Shown one piece after another: positions 26,051 through 36,699 of a stretch of DNA of 64,000 nucleotides. Position 1 is the first letter of the stretch; every line of letters starts with the position of its first letter. The DNA is from Lunularia cruciata (taxonomy: Eukaryota > Streptophyta > Marchantiopsida > Lunulariales > Lunulariaceae), in NCBI GenBank assembly GCA_948567375.1, contig OX419756.1:39596552-39660551 (forward strand). The letters are read 5' to 3'. The notes under the pieces are model-generated. The model did no database searches, was not told where the DNA came from, and saw only the letters and a list, made by a program, of their open reading frames with translations. Both the position numbers and the translations under genes were made by a program.

Positions 26051-27878
26051 ATTCCTCATCCATGTATTACTTACTCTTGACAACAAATGGCAAACCTAAG
26101 TGCTACTCAAAGGCAATGCAAAAAGAGGACTTATTGTAGTAGTAACTTGGAATGAAGGAAGAGATGCCATCCTTATAAAGAATGAGATTGGATCATTGAC
26201 CTAACTACTAAAGGAAAAGAAGGCATTGTCGAACAAATGAGTGTACAGAGTCAAAGAAGAACATGATAGAAGCAAGTGGTACAAGGCCAGACTTATGGCA
26301 AAGTTTTTCAATAGACCAAAGGTATAGATTACAATGAGATTTTCTCTCCCATAGTTAAGATGATTACCATTAGATTAGTCTTGTATCTTGTGATGGCAAA
26401 GGATTTGCATCTAGAGCAACTAGATGTAAAAACAATGTACATGGAGATCTTGAGGAAGATGTTTATATTGCACAACCTCAGGGGTTCCAAATCACTAACA
26501 AAAAAGACATGGTCTCCAAGTTGAAGAAGAGTTTCTATGGTTGGAAATAGGTCCTTGATAGTGGTACTTGAAATTTGATGGCTATATGGTCAACAATGAT
26601 TACAGATGCAAAAATAAATCATTGCTGCTACATTAAGTCATTTGTTGATTCATACATCATCTTGTTACTTTATGTTGATGATATGTTGGTTGTTGGATCC
26701 AACATGAGGGAAACCAATAAGCTAACGTGCAAATTGTTGGTAATATTTGAAACAAAAGACCTAGGTCTTTCACAAAAGATACTTGTAATGAGGATTAGTA
26801 AAGACAAATTTGTAGGTAATTTGAAGTTGCCTCAAGAGAAGTACATTAAGAAGGACAAATTTGGCTTACAAATACTGCAATTCAAACCACTTCAAACTCT
26901 CTAAAGAGCAATCACCAAGAACTAATGCATATAAAGAATACACAACCAAAGTACCCTATGAATTAGTAGTTGGTAGGTTGATGCATGCAATGGTATGCAC
27001 TAGGCTAGATATTGCTCATCAAATGGGAGTTGTAAGAAGAAAGTATTCAAAATTAAAATTGCTATTACACTACTTGAAAGATACCTTTGATGAAGCACTT
27101 TGATTCAAGCAAACATATGCTATTTAAAGGGTTTCAGAAATGAAAATTTTGGTGGAGACTTAGATACTAGAAAGAGCACTATGGGGTATGAATTTACCTT
27201 GGGTGTAATTGCAATTAGTTGAATGTCTCTATTGCAAAAGAGTGTTGCTCTTTCTACCCACAAAAGTTGAGCACATGGCCATCTCAAAAGCTAGCAAGGA
27301 GATGATCTGGTTCAAAAGATTTATGGTAAAGCTAAATCAAGAAACAAGATGAAAATATACTCCATATAGATAGCCATAATGATTTTAGTCTTGTAGAGAA
27401 TCTTGTGTTTCATGCCAGAGCAAAGCATATTCAATTGAGGTATCATTCATTTGTGAGTTGGTAGATGATGAGCTATTAACTTTGGTAAAGTTTGCCAACA
27501 AAAATGACTCTATAGATATGTTTACCAAGGTAGTCATAATTGAGAAGCTCAAGCAATCCATAGTTGCATTTGGACAACAAAGTAATTGATTAGAAAAGTC
27601 ATGTACATTAGAGTAACAAGTAATGTGTAAAAGACCAAATCTGAAGAGAGCAATAGGAGATTGGAAACTCACATTGGGACAATTGAATGAGGGAAAACTC
27701 TGAATGCCTAGCATGAGCCTTGGCTTTGGTATTTTTAGGTAGCATACAAGGCCCTTGAGAAGCTTCTCAAGAAGCTTCCTCAAGCCGCTTTCTTAGAGTG
27801 CAAGCCAAGTTAACTAGGAAGCTTCTCAAGAAGCTTCCTTCTAGAAGCGGTCTACTTGGCGTGCAAGCAAGCTAGTTG

Positions 27879-27905
27879 GAAGCTTCTAGAAGCTTCCTTC
27901 TAGAA
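27879..27905. promoter_or_regulatory. Heat shock element array in 3' LTR of A
   Basis: GAAgcTTCtaGAAgcTTC at 27879-27896 has four perfectly spaced alternating heat shock factor units. It is followed after one base by TTCtaGAA (27898-27905). A further TTCtaGAA pair lies near 27838-27845. Confidence 0.65.
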
Positions 27906-27967
27906 GCTACTTACTTGAGGTGCAAGCTAAGCTAGCCGAGAAGCTTCCCAAGAAGCTTCCTAGATAC

Positions 27968-27980
27968 TTCTAGAATATTC
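27968..27980. promoter_or_regulatory. Second heat shock element in 3' LTR of A
   Basis: TTCtaGAAtaTTC has three perfectly spaced units. The same site is intact in both LTRs of C and in the solo LTR (with one changed spacer base). In the 5' LTR of A it is damaged to TTCtaAAAtaTTC. Confidence 0.65.
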
Positions 27981-28050
27981 TAGGCTAATTTGTCTTATGT
28001 GCTACTTGGTAAGTCCGACTAACTTCATCGCTAAACTCCATATTGTTACA

Positions 28051-28063
28051 TATTCCCCCGCCT
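28051..28063 (-). other. Polypurine tract of A
   Basis: The minus strand reads GGCGGGGGAATA immediately before the 3' LTR, a standard plus-strand primer. The identical tract lies next to the 3' LTR of C (40452-40463). Confidence 0.85.
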
Positions 28064-28137
28064 CTAGTTGGTGATGTCCTTATTGCTAGTGAAGCTTCAA
28101 AGTCCTGGATGGCCGTATGTGCATTCTGGAGGTGAGA

Positions 28138-31100
28138 AAGAGGTTCCTATGTGGCGTCATGAAGGGGATACACTTTCCAAAGGACCTTGTACTCCGTATG
28201 TTGGCGATAGCCTTGTTGAATATGGCAACACGCAAGGGTACAATCAACTTCATACTCCTCATGATCATTGATAGGGATAGGAAGAAGAGGAGGTTGGACT
28301 TGAGAGGAAAAGGAAGAGGGGTTAGGAACAAAGGGTTTCAATTTGGAAATATGAAAGACATGATGGATACGCATGTGACAAGGCAAGGCAAGTCGATAAG
28401 CAATAGGAGAGACAATTTGGGTGATATCAAAAGGTCCTATCCAATTAGGGGCAAGTTTACAAACTTGGTTATTGAGTGGGAGAGGGAGGTTACTAGAGAA
28501 TAACATGACTTTATCATCAACTTCAAAGGTGAGATCACGACGATGGTGGTCCACATATTGTTTTTGGCAATTTTGAGCAACAAGGAGTTGAGACTTGGCT
28601 TGTTGGAGAGATTGGGATATAGTGGTCAAGAATGTGGAAGTATGAGGAACCTGAGATTGATGTAGAGCAAGAAGAGAATATGGAACAAGCAATTTGTGGC
28701 CAAAATTGAGAAAGAAAGGAGAAAATCTGGTGCTTGCTTGTTTGGAATTGTTGTAGGTAAATAATATAGCTGCAAGACATTCGTCCCAATTGGTATGGTG
28801 GATATTGACAAAGGCACAAAACATATCCTCCAATGTACAATTTGCATGTTTGGTTTGTCCATCAGTTTGAGGATGATAGGCCGTGGACAAAGCAAGCTTG
28901 GTGTTGAGTATTTGGAAGAATGCTTGCCAAAACTTCCCGTTAAATCAAGGATCACCATCGGAGATGAGTACACATGGCATCCTATGATGCTTGAAGACAT
29001 TGTCAAAGTAGATTTGCGCTAAGGTTGGAGTATTCACATTATCTCAGGTTGGTGCCAAGTGGATTTGCTTACTAAGCTTATCAACAAACACCACAATTGC
29101 GGTGTGTCCTTGTTTTGTCTTTGGCAAGGATGTGATGAGATCCAAGCTCACATGCTCCCAGCAAGTGGATGGAACGGCGAGTGGTTGAAGGAGTCCACTT
29201 GGCTTTTAGTTGATGGTCTTGTTACGTTGGCAACTCTCACACAATCAGACATTTTATCAAACATCTTGTGTCATGTTGGGCCACCACCATTGACGTTGGA
29301 GGGTACTCAAGGTCTTATCTATACCCATGTGACCCGCGATGGGTAAATCATGGGCTTCTTGAAGGTGCACAAGTCAAAGATCACCTTTAGCTAGAACATA
29401 GATCCGGTCCTCATGGAATAAAAGGCCCTCCTTGATGGAGAAGGTATTGTACTCCTTATCGCATGCCGTAAGGCAACCCTATACCATTTGGAAGAAGAGA
29501 TCTTGGTGTAGAGCTGACTCAAACTTGTTTTGGACCTTGGAGTCAACTGACACCATTGAAATTGCCGTTGTGATGAGAGGAAGAGACTTCAAATCAGGTC
29601 GTCGTGATAAAGCATCAAGGATGACATGGAACCAACTTGGTTTGTACTCAAGTTTGATGTCATATAGTTGGAGTTGTTCCTCCCATCAATGATATTGACT
29701 CTTCATGTGTTCCAAGTGTAAGGTTTGCAACAATGGTTTGTGATCAGTTTGCATGATCACTTGTTTCCTCAAGAGGTAATGCCTTTATACCTTGGTGGCA
29801 TATACCATTGCAAGTTGTTCTTGATCTCGAGCAGAGTAGTTTTGTTCAGCCATTTTGAGTTGGCAAGACACAAAGGCAATGGGATGGAGTCCATCTGGGA
29901 ATTCTTGTTGCAACAATGCTCCAATTGCAAAGTTAGAAGCATCAAAATCAACTACACAGGGTAGTTGAGGATCATATGGTTGAAAAATGGGTCTTGAAGA
30001 CACCATATGCTTTAACTTCTGGAATGCTTCTTCATGCTGGGTGGTCCACTTGAAGCTCAAGTTCTTTCCCAAGAGGTTAGTCAATGGTGCAACCACATGA
30101 GCATAATAATGGATGAACCGTCGGTAAAAATTAGCCAATCCATTGAATGCCCGTAGTTCTGTGGCATCCTTTGGAGTAGAACAATCAGTAATGGCATTGA
30201 TCTTCTCTTCTTCCATCTTGATCCCTTTTGATGAGATCTTATGATCCAAGAAGGTAACCTCATTTTTCCAAAAGGCACACTTTGACTTCTTGCAATAAAA
30301 TTTCCATTGTCGTAGTTGTCTTAGGACGTCTTGCACATGATTCATGTGTTCTGCCTCTGTCTTACTATAAATTAATATATCATCCAAGAACACCACCATG
30401 GACCGATCCTATAGTCCATCCAACACCCGATGCATCTGATCCATGAAGATTGTAGGAGCATTAGTGAGTCCGAAAGGTAGAACTCTCCACTCAAAAAGCC
30501 CATACCTTGTATGAAAGGCAGTCTTTTGCACATCCTCTCTCTCAATAGGAATTGCCAATAGCCGTTGCAAAGATCCAACTTGGAAAAGTAGTGTGCTCCA
30601 CTTAGTTGATTAAGCAAGTCATCAATCCGAGGCAAGGGATATGCATTCTTCACGGTTTGCTTATTGAGCACACGATAATCAATACAAAAACAAAATCCTC
30701 CATCCTTCTTTAGAACAAATAGTACCGGTGCTCCCCAAGGAGAGGTACTATGTTGTATGAAGTTTTTCTCTAACAACTCTATAAGTGTTGTTTGCAACTC
30801 CTCCAACTCCTTTGGTGAGAGCCGATAGATTGGTCTATTCACTAGAGTACTCCCTAGCAATAACTTGATCTTGAAGAGCATACCTCAGTCGGAGGGTAAT
30901 CCCTTTGGCATATCATCCGGAAACACGTCCGCAAACTCCTTAACTATCTGATCAACCATTGCTTGATGGGGCTCTCGGTCCTCCATAGATTGGTCTTGTG
31001 CAATCGGCTTGATCCACACCACAAATATAGACTTATCTTCCTCCAAAGCTTTCTCTATGGCTGCTTTACTAACAAACTTCCCTTCTAGGGACTCATCTCT

Positions 31101-31600
31101 CTTCCAAGCTTGCTCTATGGTTGGCTTCTTGGCAAACTTCCCATCTTGGGACTCCACTTCCTTCAAGGTTTGCTCTATGGCTACCTTCTTGACAAACTTC
31201 CCATCTTGGGACTAACTATTCTTAGGTGTCTTACTCAGAGGTGCCATACAACCTAATCGGAAACTCCTACCTTGGTGTTGTACTTGAATTTGGAGTCGGG
31301 TCCAATTGAATTGAAACTTATGACGTTCAAGCCAAGGTAGACCCAGAATGATATCATAGTGTAGAGGTGCCACTACAAACCTCATACACTCCAAATATTC
31401 CTTCCCAATCTTGAAGGTAATAGGATGCGAGGTGCAGAATGCAAAACCCATTCTACCATCCGCCATCATCAAACTACTTCCAATCATTGGCTTGATAGGA
31501 ATACCCAATTCCTTTGCTACTTGCATAGACATGCAATTCTCTCAACTTCCAAAATCAACCAAAATCCTACAACCTCTATTAGATATCATACCTTGCAAGT
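28138..31600 (-). pseudogene. Pol of chromovirus A (PR-spacer-RT-RNase H-integrase-chromodomain)
   Basis: The protease (31570-31220) has the ILGLPWLE flap-like motif, but its active site reads DFGS*ENC where C has DSGTSENC, so the catalytic region is broken. A three-unit 20-residue spacer follows at 31215-31046. RT (30881-about 30100) shows [21 protein letters not shown] and the catalytic [10 protein letters not shown] box. RNase H shows VVDFDASNFAIGALLQQEF. The integrase part (28890-28147) starts STAYHPQTDGQT, with the GPF module NWIGPFDI and a chromodomain VLWKVYPLHDAT that stops at TAG where C has Trp. Such chromodomains bind modified histones and steer integration into heterochromatin (family knowledge). 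A TGA interrupts between spacer and RT near 30884, and the frame changes inside RT near 30400. Confidence 0.85.
31046..31215 (-). repeat. 60-bp tandem triplication between PR and RT of A
   Basis: Units start at 31046, 31106 and 31166 on the plus strand. On the coding strand each encodes about 20 residues of the pattern (D/E)GKFxxKxxIEQALKExxS. All three stay in frame. The same triplication is in C (43395-43562). Confidence 0.9.
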
Positions 31601-31689
31601 GAAGCAAACTTGCATAGGTCGAGCCTTCAATCCCATTGGAACTAATCAAGCTCCTAGTAGGCAGCTCAAAATCTCATACTGGGATTCCT

Positions 31690-32581
31690 TGTTTCCTTGA
31701 TCATTCCGCTCTACAACCTTCACTTGGGCAATTTGTCGAGGTCATCCATTCTTGAGTAGACATTCAACAATGCGATGCCCCAACTAGCAACAATAAAAAC
31801 AACCACTATTTTGTCATAGTTTCTCCTTATCTACCGTGCCAAGTGGTCTTCATTGAATTGCATCAATCTCCATTGGTGCTAGCCCCTCCACTTGTGTGTA
31901 GTGTATTGGTAGGCTTTGTGGAGGTTGAGGTCAAGACCAACTTGTTGCCACCAAGGAATCAAAATGTTTTGCCAATCTCATGGCTTCCTCCAAGTGTTGT
32001 GGCTCTCTCATGGTTACTTCTAATTTGGTTCTTGCCTTCAAACCCCTCACAAATCAATCCAGAGCTTCACCTTCTAATATATCTAGAATTTGCATGATGG
32101 TATTTTGGAACTGCATGATGTAACTTCTTACAGAGCCAATCTGTTTCAACTCTGCAAACTTATCCCATCCAGCTTGTGTGGCATTTATAGCTTGGAACCA
32201 ACTAATTATTGCGCTCTTGAATTCTGCCCATGTCAAGATTGGTGCAACTATTTGTCATTTGGCTTGCTCCACTCGGAATCTCCACCATAGCTTTGCTATC
32301 CCATCCAATTGGCTAGAAGTCAAGAGAATTTGTTTTTGCTCGTCTTGTAGATTGGTAGCTTCAAAATAATGTTCACAATCAAACACAAAATTCTCCACTG
32401 CACCCGGGAGATTCTTGCCTTCAAATACCTTGGGTTTAGGGAATCTGATCCGATCTTCTCCTTCTTGAATTGGTACTCTCTCCACCTGCTCTTGTCATCA
32501 AAGATCTCGTTCATCCAACAATCAAGTAAGGTGCTTGATTTGTTGTTGCATAACAAAGATAACATCAGGTATTGCCGCCAT
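31690..32581 (-). pseudogene. Gag of chromovirus A
   Basis: Read from the ATG at 32581 (MAAIPDVIFVMQQQ), the same start as in C. The capsid-like region has GEDRIRFPKPKVFEGKN, FDCEHYFEATN and KLWWRFRVEQAK (32485-32255), then LTWAEFKSAIISWFQAIN (32236-32054), which is the classic Ty3 Gag fold region. The zinc knuckle near 31765-31810 reads CFYCC*LGHRIVEC, a CCHC pattern with one internal TAG. Several other TAG or TGA codons interrupt it. Pol lies in the -1 frame relative to this Gag frame, as in C. Confidence 0.8.
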
Positions 32582-32839
32582 GGTTGCTCCTCTATCACAC
32601 CATTCCAAATCTATCTAATTTATTAACACATAGAAACAGCATGTCCACCATTTTCCATAAGTTACAACCGGAAGCACCAAGGGTTCCTCAGATATGGTGA
32701 TCATATGTAGAAAATCTTGTCCAAAGTGCGAGGTGATAAATTTTGTGAAATGATGCTTTGGTAGTATTTGGACGTGAAAATCCCAATGGTTTGGTGGAAG
32801 TGGATTTGATGGTCTATAAATTCTATCCATCCTATTCTT

Positions 32840-32851
32840 GCTCTGATACCA
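32840..32851 (-). other. Primer-binding site of A
   Basis: The minus strand reads TGGTATCAGAGC, an exact 12-nt match to the plant initiator-Met tRNA complement, one base inside the 5' LTR. This fixes the element's orientation. Confidence 0.95.
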
Positions 32852-32956
32852 ATGTAAAAGACCAAATCCAAGGAGAGAAATAGTAGAATGGAAACTCACA
32901 TTGGGACACTTGAATGAGGGACAACTTTGAATACCTAGCATGAGCCTTGGCCTTGG

Positions 32957-32964
32957 TATTTATA
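32957..32964 (-). promoter_or_regulatory. TATA box of the 5' LTR of A
   Basis: The minus strand reads CCTATAAATACC at this site. It is conserved at the same place in both LTRs of C (45305-45312 in the 5' LTR) and in the solo LTR (16267-16274). Transcription should start about 30 bp further toward lower coordinates. Confidence 0.7.
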
Positions 32965-33093
32965 GGTATCATACAAGGCCCTTGAGAAGCTTCCTCAAGC
33001 CGCTTTCTTAGAGTGCAAGCCAAGTTAACTAGGAAGCTTCTCAAGAAGCTTCCTTCTAGAAGTGGCCTACTTGGTGTGCAAGCAAGCTAGTTG

Positions 33094-33120
33094 GAAGCTT
33101 CTAGAAGCTTCCTTCTAGAA
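33094..33120. promoter_or_regulatory. Heat shock element array in the 5' LTR of A
   Basis: GAAgcTTCtaGAAgcTTC (33094-33111) followed by TTCtaGAA (33113-33120) lies about 130 bp upstream of the TATA box in the direction of transcription. Four to six perfectly spaced units are the arrangement expected for strong heat shock factor binding. Confidence 0.65.
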
Positions 33121-33290
33121 GCTACTTACTTGAGGTGCAAGCTAAGCTAGCCGAGAAGCTTCCCAAGAAGCTTCCTAGATACTTCTAAAATATTCTAGGC
33201 TAATTTGTCTTATGTGCTACTTCGTAAACCCAACTGACTTTGTTGCTAAACTCCGAATTGTTACATAATGCTAGACTCTGAGTGGAAAAT

Positions 33291-33623
33291 TGTTAAGTGT
33301 GGAGTTTAATTAATTATAGAAGTGCTCTATGGGACAAATATCTTACAAGAACATTGAAGAGTCAATACAAAATAGATATTTTATGGGAATGTAGAAGTAT
33401 AAGTATGGGATATATCTTCAACTTAAAGGATTCTATTCATGAGAGTGTCCAAAAATGCAACTAAGTTGCGATGTATTTCTTTGTGAATACATGTGAAAAT
33501 GAGATGTGCTTTTCAACATTGGAAATATCTTTTGAAGTGCTTTTTGTAGACACGAAGACCATGGAAAATGTAGCTTTGGAAAAGAAGCTATGTCTACTTG
33601 AAGTTTGGTTCAAATGTGTCTTA
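33291..33623 (+). repeat. 3' LTR of D, first part
   Basis: It begins TGTTAAGTGTGGAGT right after GAGTGGAAAAT, a typical copia polypurine region, and aligns with 20157 onward. It is broken at 33623 by element B and resumes at about 48815. Confidence 0.85.
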
Positions 33624-34050
33624 TGTCATGACATTTCTAGCGCTGAGGCTAGTTTGCTCAGATGCTAGAGTGGTAGTGTTGGTAATTATAGGTATTTTAG
33701 TAGTTACTCATAGACTGCTTGTTGGTGGTCCAATTTTATGTTAGGACTACTGATCATATGGTGAGACCCACCATCACTTGCACCATCAGATGTGTCATTA
33801 GGGCTAGAGACCTAGGTCGAGCAGAGATATACCTTCAAAGTGCAACTCAAGAAAACTCTCTTCTTTGATGTTGAAGTTTTGAGTTCCTAGCTATGGTAGA
33901 CAAAGGCAAACAAGCATCACCTTGAGTCTCTTAGCTAGAGTGTGTACAGCTTGACTATAATCAATTACCAATTTTTTGGAGATTGTTGAGTGAAGGATTA
34001 AGTACCTATCTAATTTGAGTGTGATTCAAATTGAAGAAGAACCAATTACA
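33624..34050 (+). repeat. 5' LTR of B
   Basis: It starts TGTCATGACATTT and ends CCAATTACA. It aligns with 48270-48710 through GATGCTAGAGTGGTA, GTATTTTAGTAGTTACTCAT, CCTTCAAAGTGCAACTC and GATTGTTGAGTGAAGGATT. Confidence 0.75.
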
Positions 34051-34485
34051 TCAAAAAAGTGAGAGTCAAGGGAAATTGGGTGCACAAACAGACGGTGTTG
34101 GTGGTTTCTCCAAGCTTGGCTGATCATTGGTACTTGGATTGTGATTCAAATTTCTCTAAGAGTGATCGTGTGTAGAAGCTTATGCAATTTGATGCAAATT
34201 TGGCAATGAGATATATGGTGCATGGAAGCATTGGCAATTTTTTTGAGAATGGAGTCAATTTTAGATAGTGGATGTTCAATTTGAGTTCAAGAGGTGAAAT
34301 TAGGTCAATCTGATGCAAATTGAGCTTGAAGTTCAAAATTGAAGGTACATTTAGAGGCTTCAAGGCATAATGATGTGGGATATGAGAAGCTACAAAAAGC
34401 TTGTTAGCTTGAGGTTAGCTAGTTTAGATGAGATTTTTTAGTCATTTTTTGGCAAAATTTGCCCCCCCCTTCTAGATTATGTGCA

Positions 34486-34565
34486 ACAAGGTTTGAACCC
34501 CAAATCTTTGGTTCCTAGATTAGCACCCTAGCTAATTGGTCCACCTTCACTTATTGTCCAAGTGA
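34486..34565 (-). other. tRNA-like segment in the leader of element B (antisense to the element)
   Basis: On the minus strand GGTGGACCAATTAGCTAGGG, then GTGCTAATC, then GGGGTTCAAACC resemble a tRNA 5' half with A box and a good B box (GGTTCAAACC against the consensus GGTTCGANNCC). The equivalent position in E (6018-6095) has a similar segment. Stem pairing is poor, so it is not called a tRNA gene. Confidence 0.3.
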
Positions 34566-35199
34566 TTGTTCCAGGTATACCTATACACATGGTGCTTCGG
34601 CTAAGAGAGGGAGTTTGATCCAATTCTTGGTGATCTTGGTAGCTTAAGAAGTAGGTAGACACTCTTATTATGTCAAATGCCAAATGATAGTAGAATCAAT
34701 TTGGTGTCAATTTATGAGATAAAGAGTTTTGTTAAGACTTCTTGTGATTAGACCCCCTCCATTTTCTACTTCTTGTTTGTGCACCATGTCTATGTGAGGT
34801 GCTCTGATAGTTAGGCTAGAGTGATGAATAGTCAAAATACATGTCTTTTTGGTGAGGCAAGAAGTGATGACCTACAGACCATAAGAGTGTGTGTTATGAT
34901 GGCAGGTTATAAGTCACCCTTTCTCCTAGTGTAGTTATCATAGTTAGAGCTACATTAGTGGGTGGTGGTGGCACTTGGTGGTGGCACTTGGTATTAGCAC
35001 TTGGTGGTGGTCCTTGGTAGGGTGCTTGTGGTGGTTATGGTTGGAGTTTGAGTTATATTTTCATGATGGAGTTCTTTGAGGATTCCAAAAGACATAGCAT
35101 TGCATTATGAAATGGGTTTACTTGGAGTAGAGCATCATATTAACCTATATCTTAGGTCCCAATGAGGGAGGAGATTGACTATGAGTTGGAGTTTGATAT

Positions 35200-36570
35200 A
35201 GGAGCTAATTCAATTGAGAGTGCACTTGGTGTGTCCACACTATTGTTGTGAGACATGGACAAGATTTATAGGATCTCCAAAGGCCTCAAGCACTACTATA
35301 GTACAACGGGTACCATTGAGTTGGATGATTTCATCTAACAGTTTGATAGTTGGTGTGATCTTGATTAGATGCAAAATCCAACTTTGTTCACACCCTTCAA
35401 GTCATGTAAGAGGTTGTTTCAACACTTGGAATGTCCTTTGATGGTTCATTATCATGGTTTCATGAGAGCTATAGAGACAATATTGGTCCCCAAACTACAT
35501 CTCTATCACTTTATGCCTGATTCCTAGGAGTACATTGGCAATACCTACGAGTTCTAGCTCTAGTAGCATCTAATAGAGGTGCACTAGTTGGAGATGGTGC
35601 TATTACAAGTAGAGGTACCACTATAGGAGATGGTGTAGTATCAAGATTTAACCCCATGGTGGAGTTCTTCTAATGCTTGAGGCAGAACTACCAAGGAGTA
35701 TAGATTGACAAGCTGAGGAGCTTGTAAGAGTTCTAGTGGAGGGCTAGACAGAGACTACACAAGGTATACACTTGCATGAGATGGCTGATTAGTTTCACTT
35801 AGGGAGTTATTGAGGCCCAAAGAGTCCACAAACAATAGAGGTACCACTATAGGAGATGGTGTAGTATCGGGATTTAACCCCATGGTGGAGTTCTTCTAAT
35901 GCTTGAGGTAAAACTACCAAGGAGTATAGATTGATAAGCTGAGAAGCTTGTATGAGTTCTAGTGGAGTGCTAGATAGAGCCTCCACAAGGTATACACTTG
36001 CATGAGATGGCTGATTAGTTTCACTTAGGGAGTTATTGAGGCCCAAGCAATCCAATTTTGGTATGGGATCCTATACAAGGAGTTGTGATGTAGAGTACAT
36101 GATGCTACATTATTATAGGCTATTTCACCTACTTTGGCAATGGTCTTTAGTTTTCTTGAGCACATTGAGCTCAACATGGTACAAGAGAGAGTGGTGAAAT
36201 TTGGATTTGGCAAGGAGATCTCATCCATAACTATTTCTTCTTCTAAAGTGCAGTAAAGTGCATCATGCCATGTTAGCTTTCAAGGATAGAGTAGATAGCC
36301 CAAATCCTACAAGAGGGTGGTGGGCTTAATGTAGGTAGACTCTTCATTTTCAAGTTGATAGTAGCCAATGAGTGTTGGTGTTACTTGTTGGACTTGTGGT
36401 GGACCTCACCACAAGAGAGAGTGCACTCAAGGTAGCAAACATGATACTTTTGGTGCATCACAGCCAACACAAAGACAAAGTGACCATTGCCACAAATGTG
36501 GTCACACTAGTGACTGATGCTTTGACCTTCACCTAGAGTTAAAAAGTGGTAGGGCTATTATGGCAAGTGG
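35200..36570 (+). pseudogene. Gag of element B
   Basis: Readable pieces are GTIELDDFI*QFDSWCDL and NPTLFTPFKS near 35300-35410, the capsid region matching E, and a CCHC-type knuckle CWTCGGPHHKREC at 36386-36424. A second Cys/His segment near 36480 reads CHKCGHTSD*CFDLH. A 105-120 bp part around 35600-35830 is repeated at 35838-36050 (both begin GGTACCACTATAGGAGATGG), so Gag carries an internal duplication of roughly 230 bp. Stops and frame changes abound. Confidence 0.7.
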
Positions 36571-36699
36571 TAGAAGATCCACACATGGTAGGAGTGCAAT
36601 ATCAACTCTTACTTTTGATATAGCCATGACTACTTGGATTGAGCAATTGGAGCAAAGATTGGCTAGCATATCTATAGCTTAGAGGGATCAAACTTGAGT

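Larger units (their letters stand above)
23880..27570 (+). pseudogene. Pol of copia element D (PR-IN-RT-RNase H), interrupted
   Basis: Domains appear in Ty1/copia order. The protease trace is FIDSSAS near 23900. The GAG-pre-integrase segment is EKGMKQLVANGKIPKLKD, ending CEPCILGKQK-like at 24320-24410. The integrase core, with ITFIDDATKKVWAYF, is at about 24480-24600, and the TPQQNGV..LNRTLNE motif at 24760-24830. A solo LTR (24840-25421) cuts the integrase, and the reading resumes exactly with LPKIFWAYVVNTIAYLI. The RT YVDDMLVVGS catalytic box is at about 26670-26700. The RNase H-like KAEHMAISKASKEMIWFKRF segment is at 27270-27330. Frames change repeatedly and stops are common, so it is a relic. 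Confidence 0.8.
27626..28050 (-). repeat. 3' LTR of A
   Basis: This 425-bp copy starts TGTAAAAGACC and ends CCATATTGTTACA, adjoining the polypurine tract. The TATA position reads TATTTTTA on the plus strand instead of TATTTATA, so the TATA box of this copy is damaged. U3 contains a roughly 62-bp unit repeated about twice, each ending CTTCCTTCTAGAAGC. Confidence 0.9.
27626..33265 (-). mobile_element. Chromodomain Ty3/gypsy element (chromovirus) A, full length, decayed
   Basis: The termini are TGTAAAAGACC and GTTACA, flanked on both sides by the exact target duplication TAATG (27621-27625 and 33266-33270). Coding is on the minus strand, so the 5' LTR is the right-hand one. In element order: 5' LTR, Met-i primer site, Gag, protease, a triplicated spacer, RT, RNase H, integrase with C-terminal chromodomain, polypurine tract, 3' LTR. 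It inserted between the RNase H and the 3' LTR of copia element D. It is the same family as C (40089-45623). The two LTRs differ at several percent of positions by eye, and every coding domain has stops, so it is not recent. Confidence 0.92.
32853..33265 (-). repeat. 5' LTR of A
   Basis: This 413-bp LTR ends with TGTTACA next to the target duplication TAATG. On the minus strand the order is U3 with heat shock elements, then a TATAAATA box (32964-32957), then the R/U5 region up to the primer site. Confidence 0.92.

Noticed and set aside
28117-28503. Plus-strand open frame of 128 codons
   Set aside because: It is the antisense of the integrase and chromodomain of element A; a matching frame occurs antisense to C.
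34957-35015. Short GGTGGTGGCACTT tandem units
   Set aside because: Three degenerate copies inside decayed element B; no sign of function.
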